From positions 2,247,118-2,311,117 of the forward strand of contig CM036620.1 in assembly GCA_020746105.1 (NCBI GenBank): a DNA stretch of 64,000 nucleotides, written 5' to 3'. The translations under genes and the position numbers were made by a program. Shown piece after piece: positions 1-13,920 of the stretch. Numbering within the stretch: the stretch's first letter is position 1; each line of letters starts with the position of its first letter. A model generated the notes under the pieces. It did not search any database and was not told the DNA's origin. It saw only the letters and a list, made by a program, of their open reading frames with translations. Source of the stretch: Trogon surrucura (Eukaryota > Chordata > Aves > Trogoniformes > Trogonidae).

Positions 1-3000
1 AAACTTCTACTTGACTTTCATTATATGATTTTTATTTTTTCCCTGCACTACCTGCCCCTTGCAACTGGGGAGAGTAACCCTCAGGGAACGCAGAAAAAGA
101 TTTTTGCTTCTTTTCTTTCGCAGCTTGGTTTTACAGTCGGCTTTTTTTTTTCCTTTAAAGCCAGCAACTCCAGAGATGAATTTCTTTCCCGCTGGTCACC
201 AAGCTTGGCCTCACTCCCGGGGTGCCGGTTGCTTCAGCAGGAGGTGGGGGGATAGAAGAGAGTAGAACTGGTGCATCTCCTTGGGGTGCAACATTGGTCA
301 GAATACGGAGCCACAAGGACAAACGTTTTTGGGCTTGATTCTCCAGCTTTCGAGCAACAGCATCGTTCACTCTACCGGGACTTCTGAACCATGCCAGGGA
401 GCTGACTAGAAGTTCCTCCAGCTATTGATAAATTTTTTAGCTTTGTTAATGTAACTCTGGGTGGCTTTTCCAGGTGCCGGATGAGAAAAATACGTTTGCA
501 ATATAAGCAATGTGGCAGCGTAAGGACGTTATTCAAGTAGCCAAATGTCAGGGCTTGCATGAGGTCAGAATTTCCAAATGATTTTGGGATTGAGTTAATG
601 CATCAAAATCCAAAGGGCGTTTGGTTGAACGAGGATACCTCAACTCCTGTAGGTCTTTGGAAAAAAGTAACTGGAACAAAAAACAGTAACATTATTAGTC
701 CATGAAAAAAGTGCTTTTTTTTTTTCTTTTGGTGCATTTGATGGAAGAGTCTTAGTTGATTTAAAACACAAACATCACTCCACCCCCAAAAAAACCCAAC
801 TTAGAAGTAGGGCAAAATTCAGAATCAAATGAAATGTTTGCAGTAGCCCTGCCACAGTGATAAAACAGTAAATTGAGTTATGCCTTTTATGTAAGCACTT
901 GGTTTAGAAGTGGATGTTTTTCTGCTCTGATTTATAAGCGCATAACATTTCAAGGAATACAGCTGAAGATGAAATGAAAGTCTGTGTGTGAAAACTTTTA
1001 TTTTATGTGGGCTGACACAGTGAAATTCTACAAAGGTTTGGAGTCCACATTTAATCTCGAATGTTGCGTTTGCTTCTCTGATCCAGCTACATTCATAACT
1101 TGTCTCCTCCACCTGGATATTATAAGCTAGAAGATAGATGTGGTTAAATGATAGATTCATAGAGTTTTTTCTGGCATATGTTTGACGTTGACAGAAGCCT
1201 TGAGCAGAGAAAATCTTACGAGGGGCCTGTTCACATTCTCTTGGGCTTCTTTTCTTGGATTTCTTTCCCAAGGAAAGGAGGAAACCTGAGGCAGTGACGT
1301 GTACCCAAGCCTCAACCCAGCACGCGTTTAGCCCGTCGAATAGTTGGGAACCAGAACTGTGGGGACCAGAGGGATCATACCTACCTAAGAAAATGAACAG
1401 TCTTTGCCTCCCTCAAATTTCTAAAGGAAAAAAAAAAAGTTAAAGCAATGTTGGTCAGGCTGTAGCACAGTATTCTGCACATCATTTGCTGCAGCAAAGC
1501 TCCTTTGGCAAGGAGTGAAATGGAGCCATAACTCCTATCCCAGTGAGGAATTGCCTGGTCCATGCTCCTCTTTTCTGCAAGGAGATTATTTTCCTCAAGT
1601 CATGTACCCACCCTCTCCGAGAAGGAACTCCGTTTCTACAGCACCGTTTGCACGTATCAATGTAAATATTGCATGTCTAATTCAAATCAGCGGGACAAGA
1701 TTTATAGGCAGAGTATCTTATCCACAGTCTTAAGCAGGTAGAAAAATAGGCAGCATAAGGCAAAATACCCCTTCTCTCCTTAATTTATATTGTTCGGCAA
1801 AAGGGTACGTTTTGTGACAGAAAGTGTTCTAACGTAAAAGGCATTTCCTTTACTCCTTAGTGTTGTTCGGAATTTTAACCAGGACGAAACTCTGCATGGC
1901 TGACTTAAGACTTATTTCCATACCTAGAGCATCGCTCATGTTCATGGCACAAACTTTGATTGCTTACTTTGGTCCAGTTTCAGCCAACTACCTGGCTGAA
2001 ATCACATTTTTATTTAAACTATATGTTGAACCGATGGAACCGAGTATCCGGAACTTAGGGCAGAAAAAACCGCTTCCTCCCGCGCTCCTGCGTAGCTGCT
2101 ATTTTTGAAAGACGAACTTTAACTGATGTAATGTAGGCTCAGGACTCCTTAAGATTGTTTCTGAGAAGACTATATTGCATGAAAACCAAAACTTTTCATG
2201 CTAGCTGTTGCCTTAGGCCATCAGTACTGAAGAAATGAGATCGACGGTGTTTAGCTGACCTGGCCTTGTTGAGAACAGAAAGTCAAACCGCTGAGATGCC
2301 TACTGCCTGCTTTTGCAAGTGGAAGTTAGCAAAGGCAAGACTTGTCGTAAGTTAGGAAAAGGCTGGAAATAGAAAAGTCATGAAAATTTTGAGAGCGTTT
2401 AGTTTCTCAATAAATTTACTAAATGCAAAATGAGAAAGGAGCGCTGTGGCTACAGGTTTTGGCTTCCGTTGTCATCGGTCCGAAGGGACTAGGGATTGGT
2501 ACTCGCTGACTGCTTTGCAGCAGTTCATGTCAGGCTGCGATAGGTTTATCTGCATCTCATTGAGATCAGCTTAGCTCTATCTCTCTGCCCCAGTGCCTCC
2601 TGTATCAGCCTACCCCTCTTCCAGCTTCGCTCTCTGATTTGAGTTTTAAAAACCTTAACAGATTCAGCATAGAGTTCTCACGGCAAGTATTTCCGAGGCA
2701 AAGTCACTTTTGTGTTGTGTGATCCTTCCATGTTGGTCCATGTCTGATCAGGAACTTTGCATCTCTCTGCCCTGCTCTTGCCCAGCCTTTTTGGAGGGCT
2801 GAAAGCAGAAGAGCTTCCAACCAGCTCCCTTCCCTCGCGTCTTGCAGAGCTCAGAGCAGCTTCGAGGTAAATAAGAGTAAACACATCTGCCTGAAGTAAC
2901 AGCTTTTTTAAACAGTTGGTTTGCAGATCCACAATGTATCTTGTTTTTTCTTAGTGGTCATTGAGTGCTTCTTCTAATGATTTGCTGGAGGCGAGTGCGG

Positions 3001-6000
3001 CGTTAGGTGTTTCTTCTCCCCACTAACTTGAACCTTGGAGGACTAGGGACCTCCCAGCAAAAAATGTCACCGATGTCTGTACTCTTTACTCACCTAGAAC
3101 AGCTACATTTCTACCTGTCGTGTTGTACAAATAGTTTCAGGTAGGATGTCAAAGGCTGTTCTTTAGGAGCCCCTAAACCTACTTTTTAGACTGATAACCT
3201 ACTTGTTATGTTTTATTATTTTTAAAAAGGAAATGCATAATCGTCAATAACGATCCCTTTAATGTCGCACACGTACCTCAGTGCTATCGCTCTGTTTGCA
3301 ACTCCTTCTGGCAAATGATTTTTTTAGTTTAAAATATTCTTTTATAGACCCTAGGTTAGAGTTTATTATTTTTAAAATTGAGAATTCTTTTGACATATCC
3401 TGAGCTATGCAAGCATAATAAAATTATATTTTCCACATGTGCTAGCTAGAACTGTGCTAGCAAAAGTTCCTGAAACTAGAGACTTCAGACTGAGCTTCTT
3501 TGTTAATCTGCAGTGAGCCTTGAAAGAATCTCAGTTTGAAGACAATTAATGCAGCAGCTTAAAATTGGGAAAGCTTAAAAATCAATAGCTTAGTACATGC
3601 ACGTTACAAAATTAGAAACATCCCAGCTTCCTTCTCAGTGCAGAACCCACCCTGAAGTTAAGGGAGAAAATACTCAATAGAAAGCTCCTTAGGGAAACTT
3701 TTTGAAACACAACTGGTTTGTCCTACATATGTTTATGGCCGCGTCGGCACCGTGGGGATGTGAGACGTGCCAGGAGAATCTCTTCTACTACACAGACCTT
3801 AAGTCTTGCTCTCTGCTTCAGGGGAGTAGTAGTGCAAATGTGCAAAGATTACTGTCATAGGTGTACTTCTTCACTTTGGTGTGCTCTCCAGGTGAGAACT
3901 GGAAAACTAATTTAGCTTTACTGAAGACATCAGAAAGGGGAAAATTAGCCTCCAAGTGTTAGTGCATTCCTCAAGCTCAGGTCAAATTGACTTTAGTGTC
4001 CCTGTGGTAATTTACAGCCACAAAGATGCTGAAACTTGAATGTGCAGTCGACTTTTAACAACTTAATGGTCTCCACACTGTGAGACTGAAGGTAGAAGTA
4101 ATGTAAAAGCCACTGGCTTAGCTTTGTGCTTTTCTAGATTAAGGCAGGAAGGGAAACGATGTTGGAAAGCAGTATCGTGAGCTCAAACTCTGGATGGAGG
4201 ATTTATTTGCATTATTTATTTATTTTAAGAAACCTCTAAAATACTTCTCTCTCAGCATCCAAGAAGCAGAGGAGCTATGAAGTCATCGCGATATTCCCAC
4301 CGGGAGTCCGTTGCTTTAAAGTCTCCACTACAGACAAGTAAACAAAGTGGTGTAACAGTCAACCAGCATTAAACAGCTGCCTTAGCTGGAACAGCCAGCA
4401 CAGTGTTCTTGCTGTAAACATCTGAACAACTTCCACACTAGTAAAATAGAAATGGGAGTAGAAAATGTGCAAAGAAGAGCTGAACCCGTGTAGAGAGGAT
4501 AAGTTAATTTTCAACGTGCGTATTATTAGGTGGATGTTTTGCATACAATTTTTCCTAGGTCCTTGTTCTGTACATGTCAAATTTTGGACATCTAGTAGAG
4601 ACAAACATGATCTAGAAAGTTGGAGGCGTAGGGAGAAAGAGGGATATACTTATAGCACCTGCGTATAAAATATTCACACGTCTTGAACGCCTAGACTTTA
4701 CGCAGAATATTATCAGTCTGTTACCCTTATGTAAATACTGTCCGTCAAGGTCAAAGTCTAAGAAACTGTGAGATTAGATTTTGTGGCCTGTCAGCATTTG
4801 CTCATATTTAACTGGTTATTAGTGTTGTAGTTGTCCTAATGAATTCCGTACTACCCACGATCACAACTTGCTTTCTGCATTTGGGATTAAATTCACTAAT
4901 TTATTCTACAGAATTAGCTGATCTTGTGGTAGAAAGCGATGAAACCTATAGAACGGGTTTCACGGACGTTTCATGGCAGTGATGGAGGTCATGAGTTTGT
5001 CTTTTAGAGAACTCTCCCCAAATGAGCATCTGCCTCTTCTTTTCTTCATGGTTTGCCTTGCTCAGTTTTTTCTTCTCTCACGCAGTCTAAATACAATTTC
5101 AAATAATAATAAATAAAAATAAAGGCCGTTTTTCTATTGCTATTAATGCCACCTCCTTCCACATAATCACTGCCTTTTGCTCAGCTTACTTTGTCTTCCC
5201 GTGAATGGTCTGCAAGTCCTTTGGAAACAAAATACTTTCACCAAAGAAGTAGTATCGGCACATAATGGACCAATTAGGAAGGCACGCGGCGCGGAAAAGC
5301 GAACAAACCCTGATCGTTTTTATAATATCCTGTGATAATTAGAGGTTGATATTTCTCTGAAACTTCTGCAGCTCAGATATTTTACTGAGAGTCGATTTTT
5401 TGGCAGATACCTTTATATAATGCATATCTGTTGGCATGCGTGTGTGTATGTTCAGAAGCACAGCTCTGCCATAAATAGAACACACACACACGCACATATG
5501 GGAAACACACCAAAGTCTCATGAAAAAAGGCAGCAGCAGAGAATTGAGGCAGGAGTGTTGTATGTGCGTTGTAACCAGCACATTGAATAACTTACCGAGG
5601 GAACTGCAGAAAGAAGTCGCGTTGCTGTATGCCAGGTATTTTCCTGAGCAGCATATGTGTAACTGAAGCTAATTCTTAAGACTTTTTTCCTTCAGAATTT
5701 ATCACATTATCAGTGTAGGAATTTCATGCTTGGCTCTATGATTGAAAAGCCCTAGCTGGAGAATCTGCCTGCTGTTGATGAATTCTCTATGAAAATTAAC
5801 TTTGCATGAGTATCATAGTTTCTGTGCAGGCGGCGTCAGGAGGCAAATTGGTTTGCAGCGTGTCGCGAATCCTGTTGCCCGTTTCCCCTCAGGCTCAGCT
5901 TCTGTGTCGAGGAGAAGGTAGAAGGATCTCAATTGCAACAACATCGCTGTAGAGAAAATTCTGATTTCCAGCAGCATTAGCTTATCAAGGGAGAAACTGG

Positions 6001-7938
6001 CTGGTTTGGGGGTTGATCTCATGGAGAGGAGGCTGTCCAGGTTTGAGAAAGCAGAAGCTGTTTACTGAAGTGGCAGGGTGGGGACAAGACCATTTTCAGT
6101 TGGATCAAATAAGGGGAATTTATTGAAAGAGTTTAACAAGAGGAGAAAAGAGAAGGGGAAGGAAACGAAATGTTTTGTGAACGTCCTTCCCTGAGGACTC
6201 TCAAAGATGGAGCGTACTGCAGGTATGGGGCACTGCCATCAGCCTGGTTTCCTTGCTGTTCTTTACCTTTTGTTATGCTTGAATCAAGGCAAAGCCGTGG
6301 ATATTTGTGTGTGCATGACAGTTCTTTTATGAAAGCCGAGCGGAACTCCCAGAAACCCATAATTTTGACAGTGTGCTTTGACTACTGCTGTATCTCCTGT
6401 GCTGGCCCCAGCTTGTGAATTTTGGGGACAATTGAATGGCAGAGCTCCAGGTCCACAAACTGGTAACAGAAACAATGCTCTGAAAAAGTGCCAGGGAGAC
6501 AAAGAAAAGCCAGCGGCGCTGCTCTGTACCGAGTACAGGCTAGCTGAAAGCAGAGGAGTGCAACACCCAAAGCTTCTGCAATGAATTAGCCAGACTGGAG
6601 CTTCTGGTTCTGTGGAAATATGGTCAGGAATAAAATGGGAGTTACACAGTTATTACAGATTGGCAGGCATTAAAGACATCTACGGTGCCTTCTAAGATCT
6701 TGGCCAGGAAGGCATCGTATAAAAGCAAACCTTAAGTTATTTATGGACAGGCAGGGGCCAGAGTGTTTAATTTTCTACATAGCTCAGGAGGCCGATCAGA
6801 TTGGCAATACCAGCAGAATGTGTCAGGAAGTCCTTACTCCTGCTACCACAAATTAATTAATAAGAAAGTGTTTTGGGGGAAGATTGACAGTGTCGGTGGA
6901 CCTAGCTCTTCCGTTCATGACAGAGAATTCAATCTGTTCTCACACTCGGGGAGAAGTCGTCTTTGTTTTACAGTGTGCTGTTAACTTTTAGTTTTTAGTG
7001 TAAAACTGATATAAATGGATTTGTGCTTGATTTTTGACACTACTACTGCCCATGCTGAATTCATTTTCTAATCATGTGGAGGCCATATGTATTCTTTACA
7101 CAGAGACTGTGCTGCACTGCAGAATTTATTACCCTTTTCTTTAAATATACTGCTGTTAAAGGCTCGAAGTCCAGCGTATTTATATGCTGTAGATATGTTT
7201 GCCACTAGCAAATTACGAGACATTGTAAAAGTTTTATTTATCCACGTAATATTCCATAATCATTGTGAAACGGGACATGTGAAAGCCTTCTGTGGAGGGA
7301 AAAAAAATAGCTCAAGTATCTGCGCTCCTGTTTATATAGGTATTTTGTCTAGCTCCGTTCGTGGGGGGAAACATTTCAGCCAGCAGTTAGGCAAGGGCAG
7401 AAAATGACGGCTGAGCAAGAGATGCAGTGATGAAAAACCAGCGCAATCTTTCTGCTTTCTGGGGTTTGCGTTACACATCAGGCATGCCCTCGAGGTCCGG
7501 GAGTTTGACTGCTGCCTTGAAAACATAGTGCCCAAATAATGCTGCACAGGCCACGTGTTGCCCCTGAGGCCCTTTGACACTGCTCACAGCTGCAAGGAAA
7601 TTAAAACGCTAAAAGTGAGGCCGAGGGGGAGAGGAGTGTGTGACGCTGCTGCGTCATGTTTCTGGTCGGGGGTTGTTGCCCGCTGGCCAAAGGAGGTGCG
7701 GGAACCGCTCTTAAACGCTTGTGAAGCAAAACAGATGCCGTTCTCCTCTTTCAGCTGATTTAATGGCATGGCCTTGTTAGTTTTTGACACACGTACTTCA
7801 GAATATTTCCAGAGAAAATCGCGGCGTGCACAGGAGTATTTTCTATCACGGTTACGTGTATGGGCGTCCGTGCCTGAGGGTCTGAGCGTTTCTTCCCCCC
7901 GAACCTCGCCTGATGCCTGTCTCCTTCCCTGCCTCCAG
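1..7938 (+). other. ARSJ: ARSJ intron 1 (3' part, 5' end outside window)
   Basis: The region ends in a long pyrimidine tract and CAG acceptor at 7936-7938, directly before the ARSJ terminal coding exon. In ARSJ/ARSI-type genes one long intron separates the first coding exon from the last, so I infer that this whole stretch is intron. No segment resembling ARSJ exon 1 (signal peptide, metal-binding Asp-Asp, C-x-P-S-R motif) is seen here. The reading frames present, including a 148-codon one on the minus strand at 825-1271, look like chance. A short CA-rich stretch lies near 5481-5496. No bird-type CR1 end was noticed. Confidence 0.8.
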
Positions 7939-9340
7939 GTACCAGATCCACACCGGCCTTCAGCACTCCATTATCCGGCCGACCCAGCCCAACTGCTTGC
8001 CTCTGGATAACGTCACGCTACCTCAGAAGCTGAAGGAGGTCGGTTATTCCACGCACATGGTTGGCAAATGGCACTTGGGCTTTTATCGCCGAGAGTGCAT
8101 GCCCACGCAGAGGGGGTTCGACACTTTCTTCGGCTCGCTCTTAGGCAGCGGCGACTATTACACTCACTTCAAATGTGACAGCCCTGGCATATGCGGCTAC
8201 GACCTGTACGAGAACGACAACGCGGCTTGGGATCACGACAACGGCATCTACTCGACGCAGATGTACACGCAAAAAGTGCAGCAAATCTTGGCTTCTCATA
8301 ACCCCAGGAAACCTATATTCTTATATATCGCTTACCAGGCTGTTCATTCGCCTCTTCAGGCGCCAGGGCAGTATTTTGAACATTATCGCTCGATAAATAA
8401 CATCAACAGGCGAAGGTACGCCGCGATGCTAGCGTGTTTGGACGAAGCCATAAGCAACGTAACCTTCGCTTTAAAGAAGTACGGTTACTACGAGAACAGC
8501 ATTATCATATATTCTTCAGATAACGGTGGGCAGCCGATGGCCGGAGGAAGTAACTGGCCTCTCCGAGGAAGCAAAGGGACCTATTGGGAAGGAGGGATCC
8601 GTGCTGTCGGGTTTGTCCATAGCCCCCTTCTGAAAAACAAAGGGTCTGTGTGTAAGGAGCTTGTGCACATCACGGACTGGTTCCCCACTTTGATCACGCT
8701 GGCAGAAGGGCAGATCGATGAAGACACCCAGCTGGATGGTTATGACATCTGGGAAACCATCAGCGAAGGCAGACGTTCTCCGCGAGTTGACATCTTACAC
8801 AACATCGACCCCATTTACACCAAAGCCAAAAACGGATCGTGGGCAGCCGGCTACGGGATCTGGAACACCGCGATTCAGTCTGCCATCAGAGTGAATCACT
8901 GGAAACTACTGACGGGAAACCCGGGGTATAGCGACTGGGTGCCTCCCCAGGCCTTCAGCAACGCGGGCCCCAACCGCTGGCACAACGAACGCGTTTCTTG
9001 GTCGGCTGGCAAAACGGTGTGGCTTTTCAACATCACCGCCGATCCCTACGAGCGGGTGGACCTCTCGGCGAAATACCCAGACGTGGTGAAGCAGTTGTTG
9101 CGGAGGCTTTCGCAGTTCAATAAGACCGCGGTTCCCGTGCGATACCCGCCCAAGGACCCTCGGAGTAACCCGAAGCTGAACGGAGGAGTCTGGGGTCCGT
9201 GGTTCAAGGAGGACGAGAAGAAAAAAAAATCAGATAAAAGTAAAGGTGCGAATAAGCAAAAGAAGAACAAGAGCAAGAAAAAGGCAAATCGGAAAAAAGG
9301 GCAGTCGTTACATTGCCGTTCGCGCCTTGCGGGTGGCTAA
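7939..9340 (+). CDS. ARSJ: Arylsulfatase J, terminal coding exon (C-terminal 466 residues)
   Basis: This is the last exon of a sulfatase-family gene. The first base completes a split Lys/Arg codon; Tyr follows at 7940 and TAA is at 9338-9340. Counting that Tyr as residue 1, active-site residues matching the ARSB family are present: Lys43 and His45 (VGKWHLG, 8066-8074), His136 (AVHSPLQ, 8345), Asp194-Asn195 (SSDNGG, 8519) and Lys212 (RGSK, 8573). The formylglycine cysteine and first metal ligands belong to exon 1, outside the window. Five N-glycosylation sequons (NVT, NVT, NGS, NIT, NKT) fit a secretory-pathway protein. The tail from about 9208 is very lysine-rich. That tail and the overall match favour ARSJ over its paralogue ARSI, whose tail is acidic and then Arg-rich as I recall it. 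The frame is open with no disruption. Natural substrate is not established for ARSJ. Confidence 0.93.
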
Positions 9341-10112
9341 ACTCTAAGCGCGTTCTTCTGCCGAGTCCAAGTCTGCTTGGCCCAACTTTCTTGAACTTCT
9401 GATGGAATACACTAGAAATGCTAGCTCTGCACTATGGGTGAAAGTTGTCATCTGGTAACTTTTTTCTCTGATTTCACCAGCACAAGATATCTCAATGCTT
9501 TGCCTTGAGTGTTCGGATGTGTCCACGTGACAAACTGTCTCCTCGACAAGGGGAATGGTGCTCGCTCGTCACAGCTACATTCCAGATAACAGCGGCGGTA
9601 GCAACTAATTTCCTTTTTGACAAATGGTGGTTCCTTGACGAAATTAGTTGGAATGTTTGGGGATTATGTTCTCAAACTGACTGGTGATTCACAGAGAGAA
9701 AGAAAACAAAACAAAATTTGAGAACCTCTGTGGGTCAGAAAGTGTTGTTCACCGACCTGTGACAGTTTTCGGTACGGCACAGCAAATCCGTGAAGCCATC
9801 AGAGTAACTTTTTAGAGGTGATGGAGAGGGGGGCGTGATAGGAGGAAAGCTGCTTTGAATTAGACTTTGTGTGTCTTACGTAAATCAGAAATGTTTTTCA
9901 AATGTCCTAGATGTGCTAAGCTCCCCCGCGTTTGTAGTAAACCCAGGAGGTTGGTATTCAACACACAGGAACAGCCAGCACAAGCCACGTGTAATTTATT
10001 ATTGGCATAGACAGAAACACTTCACCAAAGTGAATGTAATATTTAAACACTTTAAAATAGCAATATGTAAAAGACATAATTTATTTTACAGCACAATACT
10101 TATTTCTCTTCC

Positions 10113-10118
10113 ATTAAA
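10113..10118 (+). terminator. Candidate proximal polyadenylation signal ATTAAA
   Basis: ATTAAA lies about 770 bases after the ARSJ stop. A strongly GT/T-rich stretch at about 10147-10182 follows, which is what a downstream cleavage element looks like. Cleavage would fall near 10130-10140. Confidence 0.45.
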
Positions 10119-11079
10119 ACCTTGATTATTGGGTGATGCAAGGCACTGCTTTGGGTGTTGGGGTTGTTAGGTTTTTTTTCCCTTTGATTTTTGATTTTAT
10201 TTCCACTCTATCCTTCAGAGTTTTATTTAACAGATCCGTTTCCTCAGAGTACTGTAAACCGAGAAAATACTGTAAACACTGCTAGGACGAGAAAGGAGAG
10301 TGATTCAGGTGCAGCATTTCATTATGTATTTGCTTCCAATTATTTTGAATGTAACAAAGGTGATTATTTAATTTAGTAGTCACGTGAATATTGTTCAGTT
10401 TCTGTAGAGAAGCTGGGCCGTCTTCATGTTTGGGGGGAAAGTTCTACTTTAAACCTTTTATTTATGTGTCTATTAAAATAGTTTATTTTTCTGGCATTCA
10501 TAAAAGTGGTCCGCCTCTTTTTCTGAATTCATGGTAGCAGTTCTGTCCTTGTTTATTTTGAATGAACTCAGTAAGCTTCTTTATTACTATTATTTTTGGT
10601 GCAGGGATGATTTTGTGACATTTCGCTTCTGAAACCGAATTTCTTCTTGCCATATGTATATAATTTGAGACGTGGTTCAAACTTCGCCCTTTTCCAAGGT
10701 GTCTGCATGGATGATTAATGGTTTTACTGACTGCACATTCTTGGTGATCTGTGATAATTGATGCAACACTTATGCACATACAAGTTTCAGGATGAATTAT
10801 GTTAAGTAAAACTGATGAGTCATTCGTTAAATAGCCGTAGCATATTTTGATAAAATTTAAAACAAGCATGTTTTCCAACTACGTCTCACTTGACTCAGGA
10901 ATCACATTCATATAAATGGATTACAGTTGAAAAATTAAACATCCGTAAGATCAGTGCACACTAAAATCTGAATTATGTCCAATGCTCCAACACCCCTCCT
11001 GACCTTTTTTGAAAAGAAACTAACTGCAGACATGTACTGCCAAAACCCAGCAAATTGTGTATTTCCAGCTATAAAGCAG

Positions 11080-11085
11080 AATAAA
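11080..11085 (+). terminator. Candidate distal polyadenylation signal AATAAA
   Basis: A canonical AATAAA about 1.74 kb after the ARSJ stop. Moderately T/G-rich sequence follows at about 11110-11145. It could be the distal end of the ARSJ transcript. Confidence 0.4.
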
Positions 11086-13220
11086 GCTGTCGTTAAACTT
11101 AGAACAAAGTTAAGTTGTATTTTGGAGTTACTTTTGTAATGAATATGCTGGGGAGAAAATAGCAGTGGACTTCTTGACTAGTTACCTATAAATAATAATT
11201 ACAAAAGGATAACGTGTATCTGCATAAGTGTTTAATATTGTCATGGTTATTTTTCATGTTGTGTGGTCCTTCAGAGGGCTAATTAGTTTTCTAATTAGTC
11301 CAGACTATCCAGTGAGTAATCAGGAACTCAAATGTTCTCTAATTTCTCACTTTTTTTAAAAAAAAAGTACCATTGGTGTCCTAAAAAGAAATGCTGATAA
11401 CATCTTGAGATATTATCCTCCCAAATGTGCTGTGTAAAATTCCTGTCTTTGCAAAAATATGTGTCTTTTTTGTCCTGGAGAAAAAGTGAGACTTTCTGAG
11501 TTAGTCTGGATGGGCTGTTCTATGCACAGGTATATGGGCAAATTGGAGAAATGTACAAGTGATGACTTTTTTGATGTACCTTTTCCAGTCTGGGAAAAAA
11601 ATCTACATTTCAGTAATGAACATGAGGAGAGAAGTGAAGGAAGCAGGGACTGATTTTGAAACATTATACTGTCTAGTCTGTAACTTAACACGTAAATCAT
11701 AATGTTTAGGTTTGAAGTACCCCTGTGTGGCGTTAGAAATAGTAACGTTTATGACTTTCCAAGGTCATTTAGAAAAGACCAAAATTAGCTGCTTAAGCTA
11801 AATGATACATAAAGAAGGACTAAGATATTTTCATTTATTTTGCCATAATAGAAAGAAGACACTGTAATGAAGTGTTATCCTCATAGAATCAACCGTCGCT
11901 CTTTTCCATGAAATTTTTATGACTGCTTTGTTTTTTACTGGGCTGAAGCAACCAGAGAGCATTATTCTCTGACAACATTTTTGTTTTGTAAGTATTTGTA
12001 CCTGTTCTCCCTCAAGCAAAATGGGAGTCCTTGAAAGGAGTCGGTGCAAAGCAGAACGGTGGATTGGTTCTTGCTCGCCTGTACGTTAAATAAATCTGCC
12101 ACAGGAGCGAGTGTTTGTAGGGCACACAGTGGGAGTGCGTTTTCTAAGGCTGCACTGGCTCTGGGTGAGGTCGATTCCCTTCAAATTGATGCTCTGATTT
12201 GGTATAGGGCAAAAGCTGGATTTAAAGTTAGAAAATACCAGCGAATTGGAAGCCTTCCTGAATCTTTTGCCAAAAAGATCCTGATGTGAAAATACCGTGT
12301 TGCAGTTTTCCTCTTTGCTCACACGCAATACTTCTTTTCTCTCTCCGGCAATGCAGCGGTCTCTAGTTTTCGGTGACACCGTGCAGCTCTCAAACCTGCT
12401 GTTTACAGAGTTGTCAGTGGTTCCTATGCTCTCACAGCAGGATTTCACAGGTTATTTATGCCTCAGAACGTGCTACGTGCCCAATCTCAGGGAAGGTATG
12501 CTAGGTAGATGCTGCAAACAGTTCCAAAAAGGCGACGAGACTTACTGAACCTGTAGTGCTGTGCTCTGAAGGGAAACCAGCAGACCTGAATGCTGGGCAG
12601 GCGTAGCGAGGGAGTTCTCACCTGACTTGCGCTGATGCATTTGTGATTGCTACTTGGTGGAAGTCACTAACTTGTCTCCCTACTCACATTTTTAAAAGAT
12701 CTAGAAGAAAACTAGGCAGGAGCAGGAAGGCTGGGGAGGATTTACCGGTTATTTTTAAGTTGTCTCAAGCCTTCTATCCTCCACATGCTGTGTAGGTACA
12801 AGAAAAAGGCAGGTCTGATAGTAAGTCTGTGATCTGGTCTTAGCGACATCCACACCTTTGGGAGGACCGACCGGAGCAGGGAGACAATATTTCTTCCTTT
12901 TCCGTGTATTGTTGATAGCTGTGCTCCGGGATCATCAGTTCTGCACCAAGGCCACCTGAAGAGCGAGAAGGACAGCTGCAGGGAAGAGAGGAAGACAGGA
13001 AAACTTGAGAAAGAAAAAAGCCATGAGAACAAAGCAGAAGCAAGAAAGCCTTGCCTTGGGATCTGTGCTACCTGAACGCAGGGTATCTCGCTGATTTGCT
13101 TTTTAAACTCTTGTAAGTGTGAAAAACATTTGCATTGTCCTTTTCAGGTTTTCTTGGTTTTATTCTAAAGCTCTTTGAATTTCTTCTCTAATTGTTATAT
13201 AATTTTATCAAGTTACCTTT

Positions 13221-13248
13221 CATTATTATTATTATTGTTATTGTTGTT
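13221..13248. repeat. (ATT)n-like simple repeat
   Basis: Short trinucleotide tract of ATT units drifting into GTT units. It also acts as the T-rich stretch before an AG at 13253-13254. Confidence 0.7.
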
Positions 13249-13920
13249 ACTTAGCTTGATGTAAAGTTGCAGACAGCGGAAAATCCTGGCTACAGATAAA
13301 GACCAGTGGAAGGAAGTGGCAAGAATGGTAAGTAAATCTAAAATGTCAGTCTTTACGTGTGGCTGATGTGGCGAGCAGCATTTTTCAGTGCAAAAGGGGG
13401 GTCTGGATCTACCAGCTTCTATTCCAAAGGTGGTTCAGAAAACCTCTGAAAAAAAGAAAAAGAAAGGAAGAAAATAACATACGGTATGTTTGTGTGTTTG
13501 TTTTTTCGGATAAGGGGATCTATGTACAAAGGGTTGTACCTTTGCTGCCTGTTGTTGTGCGTTATATGCAATTCCTGGGAAAAAGACTTGGTAATTTTCA
13601 ATATGTAATGTTCACAAACTGACTCCAGCTTCCTTTTGTCACCTCGCTTTAAAAACCCAATGAATATCCGTCAGCGGTCTTCCAGCAGAACAAGTAAAAT
13701 GTAGTTTCCACCATACTGTGGATCACGCTGTCGAGGTTAGGTCTGCTTTTTGAAAAGAGCACATTAGCTCAGAGAATGATGCTAACGTATACACTGTACC
13801 TGTTGACTACTGACTAAGTGAACTGTACTCACAGGACAGCAGTTACTTTTCTTTTGTCGCTTTCAATCTCCTGGGTTGTTTTTGTTTCCAAGAACAGGCA
13901 GAGAATGCATATTCCCACAG

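Larger units (their letters stand above)
9341..11105 (+). other. ARSJ: Probable ARSJ 3' UTR
   Basis: AT-rich sequence directly downstream of the ARSJ stop codon with no coding potential. Two candidate polyadenylation signals fall within it, at 10113 and 11080, so the UTR may end near 10135 or near 11105. The extent is inferred from these signals only; no transcript evidence is available. Confidence 0.5.

Noticed and set aside
825-1271. 148-codon minus-strand frame in ARSJ intron 1
   Set aside because: No recognisable domain, AT-rich chance composition, and no promoter or splice support.
7768-8010. 80-codon + frame across the ARSJ exon 2 acceptor
   Set aside because: It is out of frame with ARSJ and spans intron and exon; it is a shadow frame.
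9046-9276. Minus-strand Phe-rich frame opposite the ARSJ lysine-rich tail
   Set aside because: The poly-Phe/Leu composition is the antisense of the Lys codons.
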